DNA of 64,000 nt from Planctomycetota bacterium (lineage in GTDB: Bacteria > Planctomycetota > Phycisphaerae > Phycisphaerales > UBA1924), in contig CP053450.1 in assembly GCA_013285505.1 (NCBI GenBank), positions 2,588,796-2,652,795 on the forward strand, read 5' to 3'. The notes under the pieces were generated by a model. It ran no database searches, was not told where the DNA came from, and worked only from the letters and a program-made list of their open reading frames with translations. Position 1 is the stretch's first letter. Each line of letters opens with the position of its first letter. The position numbers and the translations under genes are program-made. Shown piece by piece: positions 8,539 through 18,317 of this stretch.

Positions 8539-9439
8539 GCGGCTTGCGGGCGGATGGCCCGGTGAGTCTTTCGCGGAGCAGCTCGGTGAATCGTTGCGCG
8601 AGGCGCGAGGTGCGTCGCCCTGCGCGCGTGACGAGCACGATCTCGCGTGAGGGGCCGTTGCGTTTGAACGCGAGGTAGCGGCGCGCGGGGTCTGTGTCGC
8701 GGGCGGCGACCATTTCGGGGACGATGGACACGCCCAACCCCATGCGGACGAACTCGAGCAGGGTGTCGATCTGTGTCATGTGGCAGACGATGTTGCCGTC
8801 GAGTCGGTGGGCGGTGCAGAACTCGGTGATCTGTGTGCCGAGGCAGTGCATCTCGTCGAGCCGGACGGCGGGCTGGTCGCGGAGGTCGGCCATCGCGATG
8901 GCGGGCGCGGAGCAGAGGGGGTGCTCGGCGGGGACGACGATCCTGAGCGGTTCGCGGCTGAGCGTCTCGGCGTGGATGAGGTTGTGCTCGGGCGGGGTGC
9001 TCATGACGGCCAGATCGAGGTCGTTGTCGGCGATGGCTTCGGTGAGGTGCTGGGTGAGGCCCTCGCGGACGATGACGTCGCAGGCGGGGAACTCGGCGCG
9101 GAGGGCGGCGATAAGTCCGGGGAGCAGGTAGGGGGCGATGGTGGGGATGGCGCCGATGGCGAGGCGGTCGCGTCCGGCGTCGATGTCGGCGAGGAGGTTG
9201 GACTCTGCCTCGTGGACCTGGGCGAGGATCTTGCGGGCGCGGGGGAGGAGGGCTCTGCCGGCGTCGGTGAGGGCGATGCCGCGGCCGAGGCGGTCGAGGA
9301 GTTGCGCACCGAGTTCGGATTCGAGTTTGAGGATCTGCTGGCTGAGCGAGGGCTGGGTGACGCCGCATCGGGCGGCGGCGCGGCTGATGGTGCCGGCGTC
9401 GGCGGCGGCGACGAAGTAGCGGAGCTGGCGGATTTCCAT
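8498..9439 (-). CDS. oxyR: LysR-family peroxide sensor (OxyR-like)
   Basis: 313 residues. The N-terminal winged helix (MEIRQLRYFVAAADAG...TQPSLSQQI) is followed by a LysR substrate domain. When translation is started at ATG 9437-9439, cysteines fall at positions 199 and 208 in HCLGTQITEFC, the same spacing and numbering as the redox switch of Escherichia coli OxyR. The gene is divergent from a catalase gene, the classic arrangement for an OxyR-type activator that senses hydrogen peroxide by disulfide formation. A more upstream ATG would add two residues; 9439 fits the family start better. The symbol is given on motif and context. Confidence 0.88.
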   Translation of the reverse strand: MEIRQLRYFVAAADAGTISRAAARCGVTQPSLSQQILKLESELGAQLLDRLGRGIALTDAGRALLPRARKILAQVHEAESNLLADIDAGRDRLAIGAIPTIAPYLLPGLIAALRAEFPACDVIVREGLTQHLTEAIADNDLDLAVMSTPPEHNLIHAETLSREPLRIVVPAEHPLCSAPAIAMADLRDQPAVRLDEMHCLGTQITEFCTAHRLDGNIVCHMTQIDTLLEFVRMGLGVSIVPEMVAARDTDPARRYLAFKRNGPSREIVLVTRAGRRTSRLAQRFTELLRERLTGPSARKPLTSGSPTPSGTPS

Positions 9440-9470
9440 AAGCACATCCTATGTCACCAATGGCCGTATC

Positions 9471-9482
9471 GGCATTGATGCC
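9471..9482. promoter_or_regulatory. Inverted repeat, candidate OxyR/LysR operator
   Basis: GGCAT-TG-ATGCC is a perfect inverted repeat in the 101-base divergent region. It overlaps the -35 of the catalase promoter, where LysR-type activators commonly contact DNA. It does not match the full four-tetranucleotide OxyR consensus. Confidence 0.45.
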
Positions 9483-9503
9483 TATGGGGCGGCGACCTAT
9501 CTT
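9475..9503 (+). promoter_or_regulatory. Sigma-70-type promoter of the catalase gene
   Basis: TTGATG (9475-9480) and TATCTT (9498-9503) are separated by exactly 17 bases. Transcription would begin near 9510, leaving a leader of about 30 bases that contains the GGAGG ribosome site at 9528-9532. Confidence 0.65.
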
Positions 9504-9540
9504 CTCAGGCATTCTCAACCGCGACCCGGAGGTATTTGCC

Positions 9541-11055
9541 ATGACCACGACCAACGACGGAACCTGCCCCCATCTGACCACGGCGGAGGGCGCCCCGATC
9601 GGGCGGCAGCACGCGATGACGGCCGGGCCGAAGGGCCCGCTGCTGATGCAGGACGTGCAGCTGCTCGAGCAGATGCAGCACTTCAACCGCGAGCGGATCC
9701 CCGAGCGGGTGGTGCACGCGAAGGGCTCGGGGGCGTACGGCACGTTCACGGTGACGCACGACATCACGAAGTACACGAAGGCGTCGATCTTCTCGGAGGT
9801 GGGCAAGCAGACGGAGCTGTTCCTGCGGTTCTCGACGGTGGCCGGCGAGCGGGGCGCGGCGGACGCGGAGCGTGACGTGCGTGGCTTCGCGGTGAAGTTC
9901 TACACCGACGAGGGCAACTGGGACATGGTGGGCAACAACACCCCCGTGTTCTTCGTGCGAGACCCGTACAAGTTTGCCAACTTCATCCACACGCAGAAGC
10001 GCGATCCGAAGACGAACGTCCGCGAGATGGACATGCAGTGGGACTTCTGGAGTCAGTGCCCGGAGTCGCTGCATCAGGTGACGATTCTGTTCTCCGACCG
10101 GGGGTTGCCGGCGAGCTATCGGCACGTGAACGGGTACGGGAGTCACACCTATTCGCTGATCAATGCCGCGGGGGAGCGGGTGTGGTGCAAGTTCCACTTC
10201 AAGACCAACCAGGGCATCGAGAACTGGATGGACGAGAAGGCGGCGGGCGTGATCGCGGGCGACCGCGAGAGCCACCAGCGGGATCTGTTCACGGCGATCC
10301 ACGAGGGGCGGTTCCCGAGCTGGACGCTGAAGATTCAGGTGATGACGCAGGCGGAGGCGGAGGCGTGGTCGGCGAGGACGGGGTGGAATCCGTTCGACCT
10401 GACCAAGGTCTGGCCGCACGCGGACTTCCCGCTGATCGAGGTCGGGCAGATGGAGCTGAACCGGAACCCGGAGAACTACCACGCGGAGGTGGAGCAGGCG
10501 GCGTTCAAGCCTTCGGCGCTGGTGCCGGGGATCTCGTCGAGTCCGGACAAGATGCTGCAGGCGCGGCTGATGAGCTATGCGGACACGCACCTGCACCGGG
10601 TGGGGGTGAACCACCACCAGATCCCGGTGAACAAGCCGCAGTGCCCGGTGATGCACTACATGCGTGACGGTCAGGCGGCGACGGCGGAGACCTACGGCGG
10701 TGCGCCGAACTACTGGCCGAACACACGGGCGGGTGCGCCGATGCCGGATGAGAAGTTCGTTGACCCGGCGTGGGACCTCGGCCAGGCGGTCGTGGATCGG
10801 TACGACTCGACGCAGGATCACGACGATTTCACGCAGGCGGGGAATCTGTACCGGATGTTTGACGATGCGCACCGGGACCGGCTGGCGACGCGGATCGCGG
10901 GGGTCTTGGGTCAGGCACGCCAGGAGGTACAGATGCTGCAGCTGTGCCACTTCTTCAGGGCGGATGAGGACTACGGCCGCCGGGTGGCGGCGAAGCTGGG
11001 TGTGGACCTCGACGCGGCGATGGGTGGTGCCGCGGCGGCGAACGCGGTTCGCTGA
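9541..11055 (+). CDS. katA: Monofunctional haem catalase (small-subunit clade)
   Basis: 504 residues from ATG 9541, which has GGAGG eight bases upstream; an in-frame ATG at 9451 lacks such a site and would place the promoter inside the gene. The distal His59 lies in RVVHAKGSGAYG, the active-site Asn in GNNTPVFFVRDP, and the proximal haem-ligand Tyr346 in RLMSYADTH, followed by HRVGVNHHQIPVN. The length fits the small-subunit (about 500 residues), NADPH-binding clade. It converts hydrogen peroxide to water and oxygen, and is probably cytoplasmic since no signal peptide is seen. The neighbouring OxyR-like regulator very likely induces it. Confidence 0.95.
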   Translation: MTTTNDGTCPHLTTAEGAPIGRQHAMTAGPKGPLLMQDVQLLEQMQHFNRERIPERVVHAKGSGAYGTFTVTHDITKYTKASIFSEVGKQTELFLRFSTVAGERGAADAERDVRGFAVKFYTDEGNWDMVGNNTPVFFVRDPYKFANFIHTQKRDPKTNVREMDMQWDFWSQCPESLHQVTILFSDRGLPASYRHVNGYGSHTYSLINAAGERVWCKFHFKTNQGIENWMDEKAAGVIAGDRESHQRDLFTAIHEGRFPSWTLKIQVMTQAEAEAWSARTGWNPFDLTKVWPHADFPLIEVGQMELNRNPENYHAEVEQAAFKPSALVPGISSSPDKMLQARLMSYADTHLHRVGVNHHQIPVNKPQCPVMHYMRDGQAATAETYGGAPNYWPNTRAGAPMPDEKFVDPAWDLGQAVVDRYDSTQDHDDFTQAGNLYRMFDDAHRDRLATRIAGVLGQARQEVQMLQLCHFFRADEDYGRRVAAKLGVDLDAAMGGAAAANAVR

Positions 11056-11076
11056 GTTCGGGTTTCTGAACGATCA

Positions 11077-11113
11077 GGGGCGCACGCGTGCAGGCGTGCG
11101 CCCCTTTTTTTTT
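11077..11113 (+). terminator. Rho-independent terminator of katA
   Basis: An 11-bp perfect stem (GGGGCGCACGC / GCGTGCGCCCC) with a six-base loop is followed by nine T residues, 22 bases after the katA stop. Confidence 0.92.
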
Positions 11114-11133
11114 GCTGCGCTGGGCGGCGGGTC

Positions 11134-11677
11134 TCAGCGGTGCAGAGCGACGGACCCGAGACTCTTGGTGCCGTCTTCGGTTTCGATCTCGATCCACCAC
11201 TTTGCCGTGTCGGCGAGGGGGGTGGGCGCTTCGGCGTGGATGTCGTAGACGCCCTTGTCGCTGTCGAACTCGCCCTTGCCGACGATCGAGGCGAGGCGGT
11301 CTTCGGAGCCGATCCAGGCGCGGACGATGGCGGTGCCGCTCTGGTCGCCGGTGAGGGTGACGACGAGGTGGAGTTCCTTGCCGGGGGCGGCGGCGCCGTG
11401 GCCCTGTTGGGCGGAGACCTGGTGGGTGCCGATGGTGGCGGTGCCGAGGGGGCGCCATGGTGGCGTGGTCGTCCTGTTCGTGGCCTGCGCCCTCGGCGTG
11501 GTCGTGGTCGTCGTGGCTGTCGTCGTCGGCGTGGTCGTGGCCGTCTTCCGCGGCGTGGTCGTGGCCGTCGTGGTCGTGGTGGGCGGCTTCGGGGGAGCTG
11601 TCGGAGGCTGGGCCGCAGCCGGTGAGGAGTGCGGCGGTGAGGCCGGCGGCGGCGAGGATTCGGAGAGTGTCGTGCAT
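11134..11677 (-). CDS. His-rich lipoprotein, last gene of the metal-efflux operon (frameshifted here)
   Basis: Starts at ATG 11677 with AGGAG seven bases upstream. A lipobox (LLTGC) is followed by about 45 residues dominated by His and Asp (blocks such as HHDHDGHDH and DDSHDDHDH), a likely metal-buffering segment. The His-rich frame then runs into Arg/Pro-rich nonsense. Removing one base from the G run 11448-11452 continues it into a compact beta domain (GTATIGTHQVSAQQG ... EIETEDGTKSLGSVALHR) ending at TGA 11134. The total span is one base over a multiple of three, consistent with one extra base. Inferred role: periplasmic or outer-leaflet metal binding that supports the adjacent RND pump. 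No characterised homologue is recognised. Confidence 0.7.
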
Positions 11678-11725
11678 TTTCTGGCTCCTTGTGCGGGGGA
11701 TTGAGGGTGGTACGTGAGAATCGGT

Positions 11726-14700
11726 CTACTTCGGCTGATTCGGTGAGTGATTGCGAGTGTCGGTGCTGAAGACCAGGGCGTATCCGGCGGGGACGACGAA
11801 CAGGTTAAGGAAGGTGGAGGTGAGGAGGCCGCCGAGGGTGACGATCGCGAGGGGGGCGAGGAGTTCGCTTCCGGGCTTGCCGGAGGCGAGGGCGAGGGGG
11901 ACGAGGCCCAGGGCGGCGCAGAACGCGGTCATGAGGATGGGGACGAGTCGTTCCATGGAGCCCTGGATGACGGCGTCACGGAGGGGGACGCCCTCTTTGT
12001 GCATGAGGTGGTTGTAGTGGTTGATGAGAAGGATGCCGTTGCGGACGGCGATGCCGAAGAGGGTGATGAAGCCGACCATGCTGGCGATGGAGATGACGGG
12101 CGGCTCGTAGGTGGAGCTGAGGCCGAAGAGGCCGAGGGTGTTGGCGAACAGTCCGCCGCCCTCGGTGATGTAGATCGCGGCGATGCCGCCGATGAGGGCG
12201 AGGGGCATGTTGAGCATGACCAGTCCGGCGGCGCGCATGGAGCCGGTGGAGATCTGGAGCAGCATGAACATGACGACGAGGACACCGAGGCCGGCGATGG
12301 AGATGGTGCGTGCGGCGGACTGCTGGGCCTCGAATTGGCCGCCGTAGACGACGGTGTAGCCGGCGCGGTTGACGATGGGGGTGACGCGGGAGCGGACTTG
12401 TTCGATGAGGTCGCCGAGGTTGGCGCCTTCGGCGACGTTGAGGGAGATGACGGCCTTGCGTTGGGCGCTTTCGCGGGTGATGAGGTTGCTGGATCGTTCG
12501 GGGGCGATGTCGGCGACGTCGCGGAGGCGGACGGTGGCGCCGGAGCGGCCTCGGAGGAGGAGGGATTCGACCTGAGCGATGGTTTCGCGTTGGTCGGGGG
12601 CGAGTCGGACGACGAGGTCGTACTGGCGGAGGCCCTGATTGACCTTGGCGACGACCTCGCCGTAGATGGCTTCGCGGACCTGTTCGGCGGCGTCGGCGGG
12701 GCTGAGTCCGGCGGCTGCGAGGTCGGCGTGTCGGTAGCGGATGGGGAGCGAGGTGATCATGACCTCGCGGTTGGCGTTGACGTCTCGGGCGCCGGGGAGG
12801 GCTTGGAGTTCCGTCTCGACTTCTTTGGCGACGGCGCGGAGGCCGGGGAGGTCTTCGCCGAAGATGCTGATGGCGATGGCCGCGGGGGTGCCGGAGAGGA
12901 CGTGGCTGAGGCGGTGTTCGATGGGCTGTCCGACCTGGGTGACGATGCCGGGGACGGAGGCGAGGATGGCGTCGATCTCGGCGCGGACGGCCTCGCGGTC
13001 GCGGCCGGGTTGAACGGTGACCTCGATCTCGGAGCTGCTGACGGGTTCGGCGTGTTCGTCGCGTTCGGCGCGGCCGGTGCGGCGGGCGACGGTCTCGACG
13101 CCGTCGATCTGGACGAGTCGGCTCTCGACGCCCTGGGCGAGGCGGTCGCTCTCGTTGAGTGAGGTGCCGGGGGGGGCGAAGAGGAAGACGGTGAAGGTGC
13201 CCTCGTTGAAACTGGGGAGGAAGGAGGTGCCGAAGGTGGAGGCGAGCCAGAGGGTGGCGAGTGTGGCGAGGCCGGCACCGCTGAGGACCCAGACTCGGAG
13301 CTTGATGGCGGTGCGGAGTGTGGGTTCGTAGACGCGTTTGAGGAGACGGACGAGGAAGCCGTCGCGGTCTTCATGCTTGCCGCCGAGCTTGCCTCGGAGG
13401 AGGTAGCGGCACATGGCGGGGGTGACGGTGAGGGCGACGATGAGTGAGGCGAGGATGGAGACCATGTAGGTGAGGGCGAGTGGGCGGAAGAAGCGGCCCT
13501 CGAGGCCGTCGAGGAAGAGGAGGGGGACGAAGACCATGACGATGATCACGGTCGCGAAGACCATGGCGGGCCGGATCTCGTTGCTGGCGTCGAAGATGAT
13601 CTCGGTGACGGGGCGTTGGTCGGCGGCGGGTCTGGCGCGGTTCTGCTTGAGGCGGCGGAAGACGTTCTCGACGTCGATAATGGCGTCGTCAACGAGGACG
13701 CCGATGGCGACGGCGAGGCCGCCGAGAGTCATGACGTTGAGCCCGAGCTGCATCCAGTCCATCATGAGGAGTCCGACGGCGATGGAGATGGGCAGGGCGG
13801 TGAGGGTGATGATGGTGGTGCGCACGTTGAGCAGGAAGAGGATGAGGATGATGGCGACGATGATGACCGCGTCGCGGAGGACGTGGAGGACGTTGTCGAT
13901 CGAGCGTTCGATGAAGTGGCTCTGGCGGACGACGTCGCGGTTGAGGACGATGCCGGCGGGAATGACGGCCTCGGCCTGGTCGAGGAGTTCGTCGATGCGT
14001 TCGGTGAGGGCGAGGGTGTTGGTGCCGGGTGACTTCTTGATGGAGAGGATGACGGCGGGTGCGCCGCCCTCGGCGCCGGTGCCGCGTTTGGGGGCGGGGC
14101 CGAGGCGGACGTCGGCGACCTGGCCGATGGTGACGGGCACGCCGCTCTGGTGTTTGATGATGGTGTTGGCGACGTCGGCGGCGCTGGTGACGCGGCTCTG
14201 CTGGCGGAGGGGGATCTCGCGGTTGTCGGCGTCGGTGAGATAGCCGCCGCTGGCGGTGGAGTGGGCACCGCGGGCGGCCTCGACGACGTCGGAGATGGTG
14301 AGGCCGTAGAGACGGAGGCGTTCCTGGTCGGCGTTGACCTGGTATTCGGGGAGCTCGCCGCCGATGGCGACGACCTGGGCGACGCCGGGGATGGCGAGGA
14401 TCTTGTTTCGCAGCTCAAACTCGGCGTAGGAGCGGATTTCGAGGGGGGTGGCGGTGTTGTCGGGAGAGGAGAGCGAGACGAGCATGATCTCGCCGACAAT
14501 GGAGCTGATGGGGGTGAGCTCGACGTGGACGTCGTCGGGGATGTCTTCGCGGACCGCGGCGAGGCGCTCGGCGACGAGTTGTCGGGCGCGGTAGAGGTCC
14601 GCGCCCCAGTCGAGATCGACCCAGACGATGGAGAGACCGATGGCGCTGGAGCTGCGGACACGGCGTACGCCGCTCATGCCGTTGACGGCCGTCTCGATGG

Positions 14701-14902
14701 GGAAGGTGACGTACTGCTCGACCTCGTCGGCGGCGAGGCCGCCGGCCTCTGCCATGATGACGACGGTGGGCGCGTTGAGTTCCGGGAAGACGTCCACGCT
14801 CATCTTGGGGACGCGGTAGGCGGCGAAGCCAACGAGAAGAAGAGCGGCGATGAGGACGAAGGAGGAGTATGTCAGTGAGAAGCGGATGAGACTCTTGAGC
14901 AT
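11726..14902 (-). CDS. Heavy-metal efflux RND transporter, CusA/CzcA type
   Basis: 1058 residues, full length for the HME-RND family and uninterrupted. The N-terminal membrane helix is followed by the FPELNAPTVVI porter segment, a second porter half, and twelve predicted membrane helices with the central proton-relay helix AIGVLVDDAIIDVENVF. This pump sits in the inner membrane as a trimer and drives metal ions (Cu/Ag or Zn/Co/Cd) through the adaptor and outer-membrane factor encoded just upstream. The gap to the adaptor gene is 15 bases. Ion specificity cannot be fixed from the sequence; the VDDAI variant of the relay helix matches neither reference pump exactly. Confidence 0.9.
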   Translation of the reverse strand: MLKSLIRFSLTYSSFVLIAALLLVGFAAYRVPKMSVDVFPELNAPTVVIMAEAGGLAADEVEQYVTFPIETAVNGMSGVRRVRSSSAIGLSIVWVDLDWGADLYRARQLVAERLAAVREDIPDDVHVELTPISSIVGEIMLVSLSSPDNTATPLEIRSYAEFELRNKILAIPGVAQVVAIGGELPEYQVNADQERLRLYGLTISDVVEAARGAHSTASGGYLTDADNREIPLRQQSRVTSAADVANTIIKHQSGVPVTIGQVADVRLGPAPKRGTGAEGGAPAVILSIKKSPGTNTLALTERIDELLDQAEAVIPAGIVLNRDVVRQSHFIERSIDNVLHVLRDAVIIVAIILILFLLNVRTTIITLTALPISIAVGLLMMDWMQLGLNVMTLGGLAVAIGVLVDDAIIDVENVFRRLKQNRARPAADQRPVTEIIFDASNEIRPAMVFATVIIVMVFVPLLFLDGLEGRFFRPLALTYMVSILASLIVALTVTPAMCRYLLRGKLGGKHEDRDGFLVRLLKRVYEPTLRTAIKLRVWVLSGAGLATLATLWLASTFGTSFLPSFNEGTFTVFLFAPPGTSLNESDRLAQGVESRLVQIDGVETVARRTGRAERDEHAEPVSSSEIEVTVQPGRDREAVRAEIDAILASVPGIVTQVGQPIEHRLSHVLSGTPAAIAISIFGEDLPGLRAVAKEVETELQALPGARDVNANREVMITSLPIRYRHADLAAAGLSPADAAEQVREAIYGEVVAKVNQGLRQYDLVVRLAPDQRETIAQVESLLLRGRSGATVRLRDVADIAPERSSNLITRESAQRKAVISLNVAEGANLGDLIEQVRSRVTPIVNRAGYTVVYGGQFEAQQSAARTISIAGLGVLVVMFMLLQISTGSMRAAGLVMLNMPLALIGGIAAIYITEGGGLFANTLGLFGLSSTYEPPVISIASMVGFITLFGIAVRNGILLINHYNHLMHKEGVPLRDAVIQGSMERLVPILMTAFCAALGLVPLALASGKPGSELLAPLAIVTLGGLLTSTFLNLFVVPAGYALVFSTDTRNHSPNQPK

Positions 14903-14917
14903 GGCGTGGCCCCTTCC

Positions 14918-16371
14918 CTATTCGTCTTCGCCGGAGTGGAACGTGCCGTCGGCGTGAAAGTGACCACCCGCGTCCTGCCCGGCGTTTGCGGAGGCGAGCA
15001 TGAGTTGGAAGGCGCCGTCGAGGACGACCTCGTCGCCGGTGCGGAGGCCGCTGTTGACGGCGGTCCAGCGCCCGTCGGAGAGGCCGAGGTCGGCCTGGAG
15101 GCGGATGGCCCGGTTGGGATCGGCGGGGTCGCGACGGAAGATGACGCGTTCGAGGCCGTCGGTCTGGATGGCGGCGTTGGGGACGGCCAGAACCGGGGCG
15201 GCGGTCTCGTCGGTGATGATCTCGAGCTGGGAGGTGATCCCTGCGCGGGCCCAGGGGGCGAGCGTTTCGGGGATGACGAACAGATCGATGGTCCGGTCGT
15301 CGGGATCGCCGGAGAGGCCGATGGAGAGCGTGCCGGTCATGGTCTGGCTCATGTCGATCGCGCCGGCCACGCGGGTGATCTGCGGGGTGACGATGCGGGC
15401 GGGGAGGCCGTCGCGGAGACGTCCGAGGTCGCTCTGCAGCGCAGAGGCGTGGAAGCGGATGCGGTCGGGCTGGAGGGTAGTGACGACGGGGGTCTTCTCG
15501 TCGGCCCAGGCACCGTCGGTGAGGCCGAGGGACTCGACGATGCCGGGCTCGCGAGCGACGACCTGGATCGTGGTCAGCGTGCGCGCCAGCGGGGGAGCTG
15601 GCCGCGGGTGGCCTCGACCGGCTCGGTGAGGGTCTCGGTGGAGAGGCCTGTGAGCGTGGCGGCGACGTCGAGAAGCAGTTCGCGGCTGGAGCGGGCCGCG
15701 GCGAGGCCGGAGATGGTCTCGGCTTCGTCGGCTTCGAGTTCGGCCTCCTTCTCGAGGACCTCGGCGAGGTCGGCCTGGGCGGCGGCGGCGGTGCCTCGAG
15801 CCTCGGTGAGCTCGGCGAGCCGGCCGCCGCCGGCGGTGACGAGGGCTTCGAGCTGCGCGATGCGTTGATCGTGGATCTCGATGACGCGGGTGAGCTGTTG
15901 CTCGTGGTTGTGGTGGGCCTCGCGGAGCGGGCCGTAGCTGTCGCGGCGGGAGGTGAGCCGCTGGATCGCGAGTTCGGCGTCGGTGAGTTCGCGTTGCAGC
16001 GAACGCCAGGCAGGGGAGTCGATCTGGTAGAGGGGTGTGCCGGGCTCGACGGCGTCGAACTGGTTGACGAGGATCTCGACGCGTCCGGCCAGCGAGGTGC
16101 GGTATTCGCGCCGCGCGGTGGGCAGGAACTCGAAACGCCCGGGCGTGCGGAGCATGGCCTCGACCCGGCGGGGCTCGACCTTGACGAAGGTGATCCCGAG
16201 GTTCTGGCGGACGGCGGCAGGGATATCGATGCGGTTTGTCGGGGCCGCGGCGGGCTCGTTGGCGCTGGTCTCGGCGCCGGCATCGGCCTCGGGCTCGGGC
16301 TTTCCGGAGCAGGCGGTGAGTGCTGCAACCGCTGCGACGAGCAGCATGGTGCGGGGTGTGGCTGAGTTCAT
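14918..16371 (-). CDS. RND efflux periplasmic adaptor, CusB type (frameshifted here)
   Basis: About 484 residues. The N terminus (ATG 16371) has a lipoprotein signal ending AALTACSG. The beta-barrel strand DIPAAVRQNLGI, a lipoyl half SLAGRVEILVNQFDAVEPGTPLYQI and a long coiled-coil hairpin (residues about 110-240) follow. At about residue 260 the frame ends in RWRAR; adding one base in the G run 15591-15595 resumes with LARTLTTIQVVAREPGIV and the C-terminal barrel down to GGHFHADGTFHSGEDE. The span modulo 3 agrees with one missing base. ATGA overlap with the preceding outer-membrane gene implies translational coupling. The His-containing tail may bind metal. Confidence 0.82.
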
Positions 16372-17790
16372 GGCGTGTCTCCGGTCGCGCTCTGGGTCGC
16401 GTCGGTGTCTTGTGATTGCGTATCGGGGCCGAGGAGCTGCGCGATGGTGATCTCGATCTGGCGTTCTTCCTCGCGCAGCACGAGCAGCCTGGACTTGGCG
16501 TCGGCCTGTCGGGTGACGGTGTCGAGAAGGAGAAGAGTGTCAACATCGCCGAGGGAGGCGAGGTGCTCCACATCTGCGGCCTGCGCGGTGAGCATGGGGA
16601 CGAGCGTGGACTCGTAGGCCGTCTGCTGGCTTCGGACGGCTTCGAGTGCGGCGCGGGCGGACTGCAGCTGGTGGAGGAGGTGTTCGAAGGTGGTCTCGGC
16701 GCTGCCGCGGGCGAGGGGCGCGGGCGGCGATGGCCTCGGCGATGCCGGGCGCGGTTGGCGTTGAGCGAGGGGATCGGGAGCGAGAGGCCGAGCAGGAGGC
16801 GGTCGTCGTCCTCGTTGGCGTAGCCGGTGCCGATGGTGATGTCGGGGTACTGCTTGCGGACTTCGAGTCGGAGGGCGTGCTCGGCGGCCTGATACTCGGC
16901 TCGCCGCACTGCGAGGAGCGTGTTGGACTCGATCATTCTGGAGGCCAGGGTCGGATCGGGTTTGACCGGGAGCGTCGGGAGGCCGGGAATGAGGTCGATC
17001 GTTGTTGCGGGCGGGAGGCCGGCGATCGCGAGCAGGTCGAGCCGGGCCTGGCGGGCCTGCCGTTCGGCGTCGGTGTGTGCGGCGCGCTGTGCGGCGAGTT
17101 CGGCGCGGAAGAGGCGGGCGTCTACCCGCCGGATCTCGCCCGCGGCCTCGAGCTGGTCTGTGAGTGAAATGATGCGTTCGAGCTGGGCCAGAGCCTCGTT
17201 GTGCAGGTCGAGCTGGAGGGCGGCGGTGGTCCAGCGGGTCCATCGCCTTCGGACCTCGATTCTGGTACGCCACTCGGCGTCGGCAACTCGGCGGAGTTGG
17301 GCTTCGTGCTCGGCGCCGGCGAGGTCGCGCTCGATGCCGAGCCGGCCGGAGACGGGGAGCGTGAACTGCAGGCTGAATCCGAATTCGAACGGGGCTGCGG
17401 GGGAGAGGATCTCGGCACCGTCGAAGCCGAAGACTGGGTCTTCCCAGAGTCCGGCGTTCTCGTAGGTAGCGAGGGCGACGCCGGCCTGGAGCCGGGCGAG
17501 ACGGAGGTCGGGGTTGTAGAAGAGGGCAACGACCTCGGCCTCAGCAGCGGTAAGGCCGTCGGCGAAGTCCATCCGCGCAGGGACCGTGGCGTCGGACTCC
17601 CGGAGCCTTGCGGCGAACGCTTCGACGGGCTCGGCGCTGAGGGGCCGGGAATCGAGCTCTGCGGTATATGCGCCGAGGTCGAGCGGGGCCGCCGAGTAGC
17701 TCTGGCAGCCGCCCAGGATAGTGCCGAGTGCGGCGAGCAGGAAGGCGCCGCCGAGCGGTGCGCGCGCCTCGCGCTGAGTATGTGGAGCAT
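16368..17790 (-). CDS. TolC/CusC-like outer-membrane efflux factor (multiply frameshifted here)
   Basis: About 474 residues over three frames. One frame gives a lipoprotein leader (GGAFLLAALGTILGGCQS) and the first TolC-like helical repeat through YPDITIGTGYANEDDDRLLLGLSLPIPSLNANR. Removing one G at 16747-16749 gives GIAEAIAAR, and removing another at 16715-16718 gives ARGSAETTFEHLLHQLQ and the second repeat to TGA 16368. Near the start, the ATG at 17790 needs one added base in the GC repeat 17760-17767 to join the leader. Net +1 agrees with the length. It would form the outer-membrane channel of the efflux complex. The stop overlaps the adaptor start (ATGA). Confidence 0.75.
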
Positions 17791-17873
17791 CCGATGGACC
17801 TCTGTGAGTGGTTCACGTGCGTGTTCAGCGCAGCGGATCGCCGGGCCGAGACGGTTCAGTGGTCACAGAGGAT

Positions 17874-18311
17874 TCAGAGTCGGAGCTGCGTGGTTCGGGC
17901 AAGACGGCGCGGTATTCGTGCGCAGGGGTCTTCGCCCGGAGTGGGGACAGCCGGCCGCCACTGGAACGCGGCATCGGCGGAGGGAGGCATGGTGAGCGGG
18001 AGCGATCCGGCCGCGTCAGGGGCAGGGCGGTCGCTCTCGGTGCGGGCATACTCTGGGGCCTCGTTGACTGTGACGGGCAGGTCGGAGCAGCAACACTCAG
18101 CGTGGTCTGCCAGATGGAGGTGGACTTGCTCGTCGTCGCAGCCGGCGTGGGCCCGATCGGTGTGCGATGCGGCCGCCCGGGCGTGGTCATGGTCGGCGTG
18201 GCCGAGGCAGATGGTGATGCCGCCGGTCCCACCGAGAGGGCCGCCAGTAGCGCCGAGGACGACGTTGAGCCCCAGCAGGGTGGAGAGCAGGATGGCGAGA
18301 TAGCGTGCCAC
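17874..18311 (-). CDS. Small secreted Cys/His-rich protein, first gene of the efflux operon
   Basis: 145 residues from GTG 18311. A hydrophobic N terminus (YLAILLSTLLGLNVVLG) looks like a signal peptide or anchor. It is followed by a segment crowded with Cys and His (ICLGHADHDH ... HAGCDD ... HLHLADHAECCC), suggestive of metal binding, and then a Pro/Arg-rich tail. It lies 83 bases upstream of the outer-membrane factor on the same strand, directly behind a recognisable promoter, so it is probably the first cistron of the metal-resistance operon. No known family is recognised; a periplasmic metal chaperone or sensor is an inference. Confidence 0.7.
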   Translation of the reverse strand: MARYLAILLSTLLGLNVVLGATGGPLGGTGGITICLGHADHDHARAAASHTDRAHAGCDDEQVHLHLADHAECCCSDLPVTVNEAPEYARTESDRPAPDAAGSLPLTMPPSADAAFQWRPAVPTPGEDPCARIPRRLARTTQLRL

Positions 18312-18317
18312 GAGTTG

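Noticed and set aside
9440-9540. Canonical four-tetranucleotide OxyR binding array
   Set aside because: CTAT tetramers occur near 9449, 9482 and 9497, but their spacing does not fit the ATAG-N7-CTAT pattern. Only the inverted repeat is reported.
11747-13162. Long plus-strand open frame opposite the CusA-type gene
   Set aside because: Its Gly/Asp/Ala-rich composition is the antisense shadow of the intact 1058-residue pump.
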